Source of the DNA: Plasmodium brasilianum
Lineage: Eukaryota; Apicomplexa; Aconoidasida; Haemosporida; Plasmodiidae
Assembly: GCF_023973825.1 (NCBI RefSeq)
Contig: NC_090116.1
Span: forward strand, 620,001-684,000
Direction of reading: 5' to 3'
Length of the DNA stretch: 64,000 nucleotides
Made by a program: the position numbers and the translations under genes. The notes beneath the pieces were generated by a model. The model did no database searches, was not told where the DNA came from, and worked only from the letters and a program-made list of their open reading frames with translations. This document shows positions 47,679 through 57,006 of the stretch, in pieces (position 1 is the first letter of the stretch; each line of letters starts with the position of its first letter).

Positions 47679-49814
47679 ATGTATTTTTCTGAGTACCCAG
47701 ACTTTTTCTCAGCCAAATTAAGGCCAAAAAATCTGGATAAAATTTTAAAGCAATTGGAAGAAGGATTTATCCAAAGAAGTTTAAAGGACAATGATACAAC
47801 TAATACGAACGAGCGGATTATAGTGATAACGTCTGGTGGTACCAAAGTGCCACTTGAAAAAGTGGACGTGAGGAACATGGACAATTTTTCAACGGGTAGG
47901 AGAGGATCACGTATGTGTGAGTACTTTTTGAGGAAAAATTATAGAGTTGTTTTCCTCCATCGGAGTGGTTCTTTCACTCCTTTTGAAAATCATTTACGAT
48001 GTTTTTCATCCATTGACAGTGTTACAATTGGGAATAACAGGAATGATAGGAAGGATACAAAGGATAGGGATGATCGGGATGATAGGAATGATACAAAGGA
48101 TAGGAATGATAGGAATGATGCAAAGGATAGAAACTATAGGAATGATGCAAAGGATAATGGTAGTAGCATTAGTAGCAATAGTGGTAGTAGCAGTCACAGT
48201 GGTTGGAACAACCGGAGAGACTGCATCATGTTCAATCTGAGTGCATCAGATAACAGGCTACTCCTAAACGATATCTTGGACTACAATAAATATAAAAAAA
48301 ATCTTTTCTGCGTTTCGTTTGAAACTATTTTTGATTATGCTTTTTACTTAATTGAAATATGCAATTTGTTAAATGAAAATGTGAAGGGCTCCCAACTGTG
48401 TAGTGTGGACTCTATCACAGACAAACAAGGGGAAAAGGAAAAGTTTCGTAGTGCTAGTAATGGTGCTAGCAATGGTGCTAGCAATGGTGGTGGTACTAGT
48501 GATAGTACTATCTTAGAACGAGTATATCTTGAGGTGAAGGCCATCCTAAACGAGGTGATCTTGCTGGTAACACATGATGAAGGGAATACCGAATCGAAGG
48601 CGAGTGTACGAGTTGACAGAGGACAGGCATCTCAGCTGATATTCAGTTTGACGTCATTTGGATTGGATTCATTTAGCAAGAACATGGATGTGGTAACAGA
48701 TGGGATAACAGATGTGGTAACAGATGTGGTAACAGATGTGGTAACAGATGGGGTAACAGATGGGATAACAGATGGGGTAACAGATGGGATAACAGATGGG
48801 GTAACAGATGGGATAACAGATGGGGTAACAGATGGGATAACAGATGGGGTAACAGATGGGATAACAGATGGGGTAACAGATGGGATAACAGATGGGGTAA
48901 CAGATGGGATAACAGATGTGGTAACAGATGGGGTAACAGATGGGGTAACAGATGGGGTAACGGATGTGGTAACAGATGTGGTAACAGATGGGGTAACGGA
49001 TGTGGTAACATATGGGGTAACGGATGTGGTAACATATGGGGTAACGGATGTGGTAACAGATGTGGTAACAGATGTGGTAACACATGGGGTAACGGATGGA
49101 GTAACGGTAGAGAATCTACTCGCCGACGTGCGAATCTTCTTTAAATACATTATTTTCATTTTGAATGACCTGCTTTGTAAAGAAGATGAGTGCATTTTAG
49201 AGCAACGTATTGTTCAAGGCGTAATTATACCGAAAGCACTTTCTTTTATTAATAAACTTGAAAGTTGTATGGGGAAATGCACGCACAACATATCTGATGA
49301 GGGTAGAAGCAAAAGAAATAAGCATAGTATTGCACATACTGATCAAGGTACAAATATAGATGAAGCGGAACAATCGTGTGCCCCCACAAACTTAAAAATA
49401 TATACACGTGAACAACGCCATTTAGTTATCTTGTGTGCTGCTGCAAGTGACTTTTATATACCATATAACCAATTAAGTGAAACCAAAATTGATAGCAACA
49501 TGAATCGAACACTTCATTTTTGTATGATGTTAACACCAAAAATGTATAAAATAATAAGGAAATATTTTCCCTATCTAAATCTATGCATTTTTAAGTTAGA
49601 AGATAATGAAAAAAAGTTAATACAAAAAGCAAATGAAAGAATACAGTATGCAGATTTATTAATTGCCAATATACTGAATCAGAGATACGATTTTGTTTAT
49701 GTTTTTAAAGAGAAGCACAATTATGTCTTATTAAAAAGATGTACCTCCAAACCCATTGAAAATGATATTTGCCATTACATCTGTGGACATTTCAATTTTG
49801 CCATAAAGGACTGA
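47679..49814 (+). CDS. PPCS: Phosphopantothenoylcysteine synthetase with large repeat insert
   Basis: 711 residues, against roughly 300 for the usual eukaryotic enzyme. It joins cysteine to 4'-phosphopantothenate, the second step from pantothenate to coenzyme A, in the cytosol. The N-terminal nucleotide-binding motif is clear: VITSGGTKVPLEKVDVR, DNFSTGRRG and VVFLHRSGSFTPF (residues ~45-105). The C-terminal part has LCAAASDFYIPYNQL, MMLTPKMYKIIRKYFP, CIFKLEDNE and LLIANILNQR (residues ~575-690), as in human and yeast PPCS. Three inserts separate these: an Asp/Arg/Asn stretch (DRNDRNDAKD type, ~125-155), a Ser/Gly/Asn patch, and a (V/I)TD(G/V) array of about 34 tetrapeptides (~336-474). Catalytic segments are complete, so it is probably active. 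Coenzyme A synthesis from pantothenate is essential in blood-stage malaria parasites. Confidence 0.95.
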   Translation: MYFSEYPDFFSAKLRPKNLDKILKQLEEGFIQRSLKDNDTTNTNERIIVITSGGTKVPLEKVDVRNMDNFSTGRRGSRMCEYFLRKNYRVVFLHRSGSFTPFENHLRCFSSIDSVTIGNNRNDRKDTKDRDDRDDRNDTKDRNDRNDAKDRNYRNDAKDNGSSISSNSGSSSHSGWNNRRDCIMFNLSASDNRLLLNDILDYNKYKKNLFCVSFETIFDYAFYLIEICNLLNENVKGSQLCSVDSITDKQGEKEKFRSASNGASNGASNGGGTSDSTILERVYLEVKAILNEVILLVTHDEGNTESKASVRVDRGQASQLIFSLTSFGLDSFSKNMDVVTDGITDVVTDVVTDVVTDGVTDGITDGVTDGITDGVTDGITDGVTDGITDGVTDGITDGVTDGITDGVTDGITDVVTDGVTDGVTDGVTDVVTDVVTDGVTDVVTYGVTDVVTYGVTDVVTDVVTDVVTHGVTDGVTVENLLADVRIFFKYIIFILNDLLCKEDECILEQRIVQGVIIPKALSFINKLESCMGKCTHNISDEGRSKRNKHSIAHTDQGTNIDEAEQSCAPTNLKIYTREQRHLVILCAAASDFYIPYNQLSETKIDSNMNRTLHFCMMLTPKMYKIIRKYFPYLNLCIFKLEDNEKKLIQKANERIQYADLLIANILNQRYDFVYVFKEKHNYVLLKRCTSKPIENDICHYICGHFNFAIKD
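48687..49102 (+). repeat. 12-bp in-frame array encoding (V/I)-T-D-(G/V) in PPCS
   Basis: About 34 units of GATGGGGTAACA/GATGTGGTAACA. In the centre, GTAACAGATGGG and ATAACAGATGGG alternate, making a 24-bp higher-order unit. The periphery is GTG-rich and holds rarer TAT and CAT replacements. Antisense frames are open throughout (CYPICYHI), which I treat as artefact. Confidence 0.95.
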
Positions 49815-50541
49815 ATGGGGGAGAGGTATACGGACAAGCAGAACTGTATAAGGAGCTCTTCTACTTTCTGCTTAACCATATTCTTATGCTTAAAAAAGAA
49901 AAAGTGTTATATACACCTGTTTAATTATGCTATTTTACAATATTATTAATAAAATGTTTATCAGTGTTATGCACAAACGAAACTATGCTGATTTTATGAA
50001 TTTTTCCTTTATATAGGCGTAAATTCGTAAGGGAAATGCTTCGTTTTTGTTTGTGTTACTTTGTGTTTCTTAGATTTTTTTTTTTTTTTTTTTTTTTGTT
50101 CATTAGACTGACAGGGAATAACATTTTTGCCTGTATATATAATCTATTGAGTTGGAAAAAGCGCCGAAAAACGAATAAACACATATGTATGAATGTATTT
50201 ATGTGCATACATATATATACAGATAGGTATATTTATGTATATATACACCCCTTCTTCGCACAACAACTTTACTATCCTTGAATGGATAACTAAAGTCCTT
50301 GCATGTTGCGCATACTGTTTGCATGCATACATGTACACAGGTATACATGATAGGGAAACAAACATAGATGGATCCTACCAGCAAAATGGTGTAATAACAC
50401 AAAGGGGATATTCCCTAATAGGCGTAAATCTATGCATTTCCTCTGATATTTGTTTTTATATTACGATCGTCATAATTTTACACATGTAGATTGCCTTTGC
50501 GCTCAACTAGGACGCGCACATATAGACAAGCACATACATAC

Positions 50542-50595
<54 letters not shown>

Positions 50596-50951
50596 ATGTT
50601 GATGCATTTTTTTGTACATATGTATATAAACATATACACTTACACATGCATATCGACTAACGTGGCACTACGCTACAACGCTTAATTGCCCCTATTTTAT
50701 TACACGTTAATGGTGTACACATATGTATATATATTTATATGTGTTGACGTATTTACATATGTTAGCATGTACTTCTTTCAGCAAAGGTATAGTTTAACAC
50801 CCTACTTATATTCATTTATAAAGCGTACTTTTATCTTCTTACCAATCTACTTAAATGAGAAAAAGAAAAACAAAAAAAAAAAAAAAAATATACACACCTT
50901 ATTAAAGAAGGTTGGTTGTACAGACTTAAAAAAATATATTAACGAGTCAGG

Positions 50952-50984
<33 letters not shown>

Positions 50985-52282
50985 AAAGGAAAGGAAAGAA
51001 AAGAAAAGAAAAGAGATAAGAAGAGATGAGAAGAGATGAGAAGAGGATGTAACCCCCTCCCCACATCATACTATTTTGTTTTGTACGTCAAAAATATCGA
51101 CGTAAAAATAAAAAAATAAAATAAAAATTAAAATTTGACTACGTGAAAAAGGAAATAATTTAAACTGAACGGATGAATGAGGGAAGTCGCTTTAACTTCC
51201 AAACTTCAAGGCAGATGGTAATTCTTGTAAAGGCACATACTTCACTGTGTGCTTAACTAACATTTTATAAAATTATAAATATATATATATATATATATAT
51301 GCACATATGCCTTTATGAATATAATATATTATTTACGTATTATGTATGCTCCTGCGAATATATGGGGTTTTACCATTTAGGAGGAAAAAATTAATATAAT
51401 AAAAAAAGAACACAACAATATGGAAGAACAAAATAAGCCAGTGAAATATGCTATAATAAATTGAACAAAAAACTTAATAAAAATGTAGAATAATAAAAAA
51501 ACAAGATAACCGAATAACGGCATTGCAAAACGGTAAAACGATACAATAACAAAGTGCATATTTTTTTTTTTTTTTTTTTTTTTGCTTCCCTTTTTTTACG
51601 TGCTTTACGTCCATATAGGTATAAGCAATAATAATGTAAGGTCCCATATCACCACCTTTAAAAATAATTTAAAAAAAAAAAAAAAAAAAAAATAGAAGGA
51701 AAAAAGAGGCATTTCATTATATATATATATATAAATATATATATATGTACGTGTATAGGTACATCTATACATATATGCACAGAATTTATGGAAGAATAAT
51801 TATTATAAATGTACGCTCAGCAAAATAAAATCTAATTTATATGCATAATACATAAATATATGCATATATATATATGTATACATTTATATATTTACATATA
51901 CGTAAGTATATATTTACATATACGTAAGTATATATTTACATATACGTAAGTATATATTTACATATACGTAAGTATATATTTACATATACGTATGTATATA
52001 GATAAATGCTTCTTCTTTTTTTTTTTTTTGTGTTTATGTTCTTCCTTACATTTTTAACTTCTATATTCCATTAATGAGTCAATAGAAGGGTGAAGCAAAA
52101 AAAGAAAAAAAAGAGAGAAGCAGAAGGAAAGAAGAAGAAAAGAGGCAGAAAGAAAGAGGCAGAAAGAAAGAAGCAAAAGGAAAGAAGCAAAAGGAAAGAA
52201 GCAAAAAGAAGAAAAAGGAAACAGAAGGGAAAAAAATAAGTATAAGAAAATAAAAAGGAAAAAAAAAAAAAAAAAAAAAAAG
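49815..52282. other. Intergenic between PPCS and U2AF
   Basis: 2.5 kb with both genes in the same direction. It holds poly(T) at 50074-50097, a (TA)n run at 50538-50588, poly(A) at 50951-50982 followed by AAAGG/AAAGA units, (AT) runs at 51281-51300, the 20-bp array below, and a purine-rich AAGAAAGAGGCAG block at 52085-52240 leading into the U2AF start. I find no supported gene. Confidence 0.5.
51887..51995. repeat. 20-bp minisatellite (TATATTTACATATACGTAAG)
   Basis: Five near-perfect units, about 290 bp upstream of the U2AF start codon. Confidence 0.88.
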
Positions 52283-55200
52283 ATGGGTACATCGGAAAAG
52301 AAGCAGTACCGCAGCTCGAGCGAAAATAATAGTTCCAATGATAACTCGTCAGATGAGGAGCAAGAAAAGAAAAAAAAGTTAATAGCAAGGGGAAGGGAAA
52401 AAGGACGAGAAAAAGAAAAAGAGAAGGATAGAGATAGAGATAAGGATGAAGATAAGGATAGAGATAGAGATAGAGATAGGGACAGGGAAAAAAGGAAAAA
52501 GATGAGACTCGAAAGGGACGGGGAAATAATGAAGGAGGAAATATGCAAAGACGACAAGGATCAGGATAAAGACCAGATGAAGGAAAGAAGGAAAAACGAC
52601 GAAACAAAAAGAAAAAAACGTGAAGAAAGTTCATGTAATGGAAGTAAAAAGAAAAAGAAAAAAAAAAGAACAAACCACGGGGAAGAATATGATAAGGAAC
52701 GTAACAATGATGAACTTAACAATGATAAACTTAATGATGAACTTAACAATGATGAACTTAACAATGATGCTCGTAATAATTATTATGTTAATCATAGCAA
52801 TGACGCTCTTGCCAACGGGAGTAGCGGCAGCGAATGTAACTCATATGAGAATAAAGAGTATGAAATGTTGATAGATGAAAAAGCACATAAAGGTAAGAAA
52901 CGAAATGATAGAGATAGAAGTACAAATGGACAATCTGATGCGAGCAGTACGTTAGTAAGAACCAAAAGGAATAACAGAGAAAGCAGTGAAAGGTTAAAGA
53001 AAAAAAAAAAGAAACGAGATAGAAGCAGTGAATATAAAATTAAAGGTTCCTATGCGGATGTCGAGATACGTATGAGGAGCAAACATAGGTATAGAAGTTT
53101 GGAAAGAAAAATGAATGAAAAACGTAAAGAAAGAAGAGTGGAAAGGAGAGAAGAAAGGAGGAGTAGCAGCGGTGTGGGATATAGCAGTAGTGATGGTAAG
53201 AGCAACTCGAATGGAAGTACAGCTAGCAGTACTAATGAACACAGAATAGATGGTATAACTAGGGGCAGAGTTAGAAGTAGGGGAAGAAGCGGGGACCGAG
53301 TTAGAAGTAGAAGTAGGGGAAGAAGTGGGGACCGAGTTAGAAGTAGAAGTAGGGGAAGAAGTGGGGACCGAGTTAGAAGTAGAAGTAGGGGAAGAAGTGG
53401 GGACCGAGTTAGAAGTAGAAGTAGGGGAAAGAGTGAGGAAAGAAGGAAACGGAAACGAAGAAGAGGGAGAAGCAGCACAGAAAGAACGTCGAGGAGGCAT
53501 AGGTATCATAGGAGTAGTAGTGAACGAAGAAGCTCGGAAAGAAGGCATAGTAGTAGATCTAGAAGAAGAAGAAGAAGAAGAGTATCAGGAGTAATAGAAG
53601 TAAGAAGACGACACGATGAAGAGAAAAATAAAAATTATAAATTTGATTCTCCACCAGATTCTGCTGATGATGAGGGGGATAAGAAATCCAGTAGAAATAA
53701 TTTCTCATCTGGAACAAAGAATAATGTGAGTTTGTTCAGTAACAGTGTGGGTGGTGATGCAATACTAAATAATACGAATATAGTAACTGCAAGTAATGAT
53801 ATATCAGTTAGTCAAGCGAGCAATTCTAATAATAATATTGAAAATTTAATACAAACTTTAAATAGTAATATTATGAACAACTGTACGACTAGTTCACCTT
53901 GTAGTATTCTTAGTACTATTAATAGTAACCTAAGTACAAATACATTGCTAAGTGATGCTACAACTACGTTAGCTAGTAATTTACTTCTAGACAGTAGTAG
54001 GAATAAACTATTAGATGAGAAGGGATTATTACTAAACCAGTCTAAATTAAATATACTATTGAATAGTCAGTTAAAGTTAAATAATCAGTCTTTACAACAG
54101 TTGTATAAAAGTGCATTAAATTTAAATGATTTATGTCTGTCGTCTTTAGATGCTACTGCTGAGAAGACGGCTAGAGAGTTATATGTAGGAAATATACCAC
54201 AGCATATAGATGTACAACAAATAGTGAAATTTCTAAATACATGTTTATTAATCTTATATAATAAAGAAAATGATAATGAAAATATTTGTTTAAAAGCATG
54301 TATAAGAGGTGATACTCACTATGCGTTTGTTGAGTTTAGAAATTTACAAGACACATCTAACTGTATGTTATTAAATGGAATAAATTTCTATGGTAATAAT
54401 CTAAGAATAGGTAGACCTAAAACCTTCCCTACTGAGTTAACTAATCTTATACCCCCAGCAACTATACCAGTTATAGATAATTATTATCTTTCTCAAGGGC
54501 TCTTAGGATTAAAAGCCTTTTCAATAATTAACCAGAATGAAGGAAAAGTAAAAAATGATTATCATCTACCAATGAATATGATAAATTTACAAAAATTATG
54601 TGCTTCAAATATATCAAAGAGTAATGAAACGAGTAAAATAAAAGAACTTTTAGAAGCTTTTGGTGAAATAAAAAATTTAGAATTTTTCGAAGGAGAAGAA
54701 TTTTCAGATACATACATCTGCTTAGTTGAATATACTAGTGCCGAAAATGCTATTCAAGCACATAAAATTTTAAATCAAAATACTAGTTATAAAATACAGT
54801 TTGAGTATGAAATACTGAATGACCCTGTTATTAATAAACTAGTAAAAAAAAAATATTTGAAATCTGAGAATTCTATTCTTTCTCAACAGATTCCTACTAA
54901 AGCGGTTGTACTTAACAAAATTGCTACATTCGATGAACTATCTGACACAAGTGAATATAAAGATATAAAGGAGGATATAAAGATCGAATGTGAGAAGTAT
55001 GGAACCGTAGTCGAAATTGTGCTCCCAGTCTTCTCGAGGGATACATACGACTACTTGCTGAGGGTTAAGCGCAGCCATGGGGGGAGTGAAGCAGTGGAAA
55101 AGCAGAAAGAAGCGGAAGATGAGAAGCACAAAGTGGATGTGGCAGATTCTGCAGATTCGGCAGATATGACAGATGTGGCAGTTAATTTCAAGCGAAAGGG

Positions 55201-55585
55201 GGAAGCACCTCCAGTGTGTATGGGCGAGGGGAAGATGGAAAATCCGAATGGAGATGGGCACAGCATAGTGGAAGACAGCACAAAAGAGAACCAGGGGGAT
55301 CTTCCAAATGATGACTTGACCCATCCGAACTATGATCTCACATCTATTGGGTGTGCATTCATCTATTTTGAAAATATTGAATCAGCTACAAAAGCAAGGA
55401 AAGAGTTGAGCGGTCGAAAATTCGGAGCGAACATCATTGAAGCAAATTATTACAGCGAAAAGAAATTTTTAATGAAAAATTTTAAAAACGTAAAGTACAA
55501 TTTTAAGAAATCCCATTCGTCTCTTTTCAATGTGAATCTGAAGCTGGGAAACTACTCTTATTCGGACTGCTCGGAGGATGACTAG
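52283..55585 (+). CDS. U2AF2: Splicing factor U2AF large subunit
   Basis: 1100 residues, about twice the human length. It recognises the polypyrimidine tract at 3' splice sites and recruits U2 snRNP. The first ~470 residues are an enlarged RS-type region: Lys/Glu/Asp/Arg stretches, then four RVRSRSRGRSGD units. RRM1 (residues ~630-715) has ELYVGNIPQHIDVQQIV (RNP2) and HYAFVEFRN (RNP1), followed by LNGINFYGNNLRIGRP, a strong U2AF65 signature. RRM2 (~770-850) is divergent (AFGEIKNLEFF, YICLVEYTSAENA). The C-terminal UHM/RRM3 (~875-1085) has EDIKIECEKYGTVVEIVLP and GCAFIYFENIESATKA, then LSGRKFG; a charged insert of about 80 residues splits it. The ATG follows a long poly(A) leader. A single exon. 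Poly-T-rich parasite introns fit its expected ligand. Confidence 0.95.
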   Translation: MGTSEKKQYRSSSENNSSNDNSSDEEQEKKKKLIARGREKGREKEKEKDRDRDKDEDKDRDRDRDRDREKRKKMRLERDGEIMKEEICKDDKDQDKDQMKERRKNDETKRKKREESSCNGSKKKKKKKRTNHGEEYDKERNNDELNNDKLNDELNNDELNNDARNNYYVNHSNDALANGSSGSECNSYENKEYEMLIDEKAHKGKKRNDRDRSTNGQSDASSTLVRTKRNNRESSERLKKKKKKRDRSSEYKIKGSYADVEIRMRSKHRYRSLERKMNEKRKERRVERREERRSSSGVGYSSSDGKSNSNGSTASSTNEHRIDGITRGRVRSRGRSGDRVRSRSRGRSGDRVRSRSRGRSGDRVRSRSRGRSGDRVRSRSRGKSEERRKRKRRRGRSSTERTSRRHRYHRSSSERRSSERRHSSRSRRRRRRRVSGVIEVRRRHDEEKNKNYKFDSPPDSADDEGDKKSSRNNFSSGTKNNVSLFSNSVGGDAILNNTNIVTASNDISVSQASNSNNNIENLIQTLNSNIMNNCTTSSPCSILSTINSNLSTNTLLSDATTTLASNLLLDSSRNKLLDEKGLLLNQSKLNILLNSQLKLNNQSLQQLYKSALNLNDLCLSSLDATAEKTARELYVGNIPQHIDVQQIVKFLNTCLLILYNKENDNENICLKACIRGDTHYAFVEFRNLQDTSNCMLLNGINFYGNNLRIGRPKTFPTELTNLIPPATIPVIDNYYLSQGLLGLKAFSIINQNEGKVKNDYHLPMNMINLQKLCASNISKSNETSKIKELLEAFGEIKNLEFFEGEEFSDTYICLVEYTSAENAIQAHKILNQNTSYKIQFEYEILNDPVINKLVKKKYLKSENSILSQQIPTKAVVLNKIATFDELSDTSEYKDIKEDIKIECEKYGTVVEIVLPVFSRDTYDYLLRVKRSHGGSEAVEKQKEAEDEKHKVDVADSADSADMTDVAVNFKRKGEAPPVCMGEGKMENPNGDGHSIVEDSTKENQGDLPNDDLTHPNYDLTSIGCAFIYFENIESATKARKELSGRKFGANIIEANYYSEKKFLMKNFKNVKYNFKKSHSSLFNVNLKLGNYSYSDCSEDD
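53262..53430 (+). repeat. 36-bp in-frame repeat encoding RVRSRSRGRSGD
   Basis: About four units in the RS region of U2AF, the last with Lys and Glu changes (GKSEER). It is G-rich DNA in an AT-rich setting. Confidence 0.9.
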
Positions 55586-56110
55586 GCTGTTTAGATGGGA
55601 TGAGATGGTCAGTGGACAATCCGCATGCAGTAGTAACCATGTAACTATTGTCATTTAAGCAGTAACAGTGTAGCAGTTATCAATTAACTTAGAAGGAAAG
55701 GGGGGCCCCGTAATAACCCAAGGAAGAATAAACCTATTTCTTAGCACTACGAGGTGTACCGTAGCTTATCGAGGCGAAAAATATGCTATAAAATAAAGAA
55801 TTTTTAAAAAGGTTGGAGTGAACATTAGTGATATATATATATGTATGTTTGTATGTGTGTGTGTGCATGTTTGTATGTACGTATATATATATATATATAT
55901 TTTCATATAGCCAGTTAGCACTTGGGTTATGTTTTCGTGAGTTATATCCCCATGGTACCATCTGCAGTGATAAAAACGCGCGCGCGCACGCGACTACGAC
56001 TGAGGCTGCATTCCCTGCATGTGCGTTTGTTGTTAGTACTTGCGCATATGATAACATACGTATTTATAAATACGTATTTATAAGAAAAAAAAATACTAAA
56101 ATTTTAAAAT

Positions 56111-56143
<33 letters not shown>

Positions 56144-57006
56144 CTTTTTTTTCCTTTTCCTTTTTTCCCCCCTTTTTAGAATATTCACTAGTGTATTATA
56201 AAAAAATCAACGTACAAAAAAAAAAAAAAAAGTAACACTCGAACAGGAGAGAAAAAATCAAGTTGAATTGAATTGAAATGAACTGAAATGAATTTAATTT
56301 AATAGAATTGAATTGAATTGTCTTTTTTTTTTTTTTTTTTTTTTTTTATTTCCTCCCACATTTAATTAGTCTCATATCTTTACATCTCATTGCAGATTAT
56401 TTTATTCACATGTGCCCCCACCCCTTCCCTTCTGCATTTCTACCTCTTTGAAGCAATATTGTTGTTGACCTTATTTTTGGAGTTGCTAAGTTGTTCCCAA
56501 CAAAAAAAAAAAAATTAACGAAATTTCGTAAAAATGTTCAAAGAATTCGTACGTATTGTAATATATATGTACGTATAAGTGTATGAACATGTATATATAT
56601 GTGCATATGTATATGTGTAGATACATATGTATGTATGCGTGTATGTATATATATAAATATAAGCAGTGTACATGGGTGTGTACACAACCCGCATTGTATG
56701 TACATGCGCATCCTCTCTCTGAAAAATAAGTAGTACTTCTTTTCTTCCATTTACGCGTTTTACACATTTTTACCATTTTTTTTGCAAAATTTGTTGCGCA
56801 TTTTTTATAGGTAATTTTAAAAAGAATATTCCACTTACTGCGTTTACACTGCAACTGATTTCATGATGATTTGTTATTTCACTGTGTGCAACATCGTTGT
56901 TAAGTTTGTTTTATTTCGCTACGTCTTCTTCTTCTACATCTTCCTATTATGCTACTTCAACCTTCTGATAATATATACCTCATGTTGTATCACACTTTCC
57001 GCTGCT
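55586..57006. other. Tail-to-tail intergenic region (U2AF / SDA1)
   Basis: It holds the two 3' regions. Contents: a GTGTGTGTATGT patch near 55841-55880, an alternating CGCGCGCGCACGCG stretch at 55977-55990, poly(T) at 56113-56143 and 56322-56347, and a GAATTGAAATGAACT-type decayed repeat at 56262-56320. No supported gene. Confidence 0.5.

Noticed and set aside
48632..49195. Antisense frames in the PPCS array (CYPICYHI, SVTPSVIP)
   Set aside because: Shadows of the (V/I)TD(G/V) coding repeat; the plus frame continues into conserved PPCS motifs on both sides.
52054..52673. Ser/Phe-rich minus frames opposite the U2AF start
   Set aside because: Antisense of Lys/Arg/Asp/Glu codons of U2AF; no independent support.
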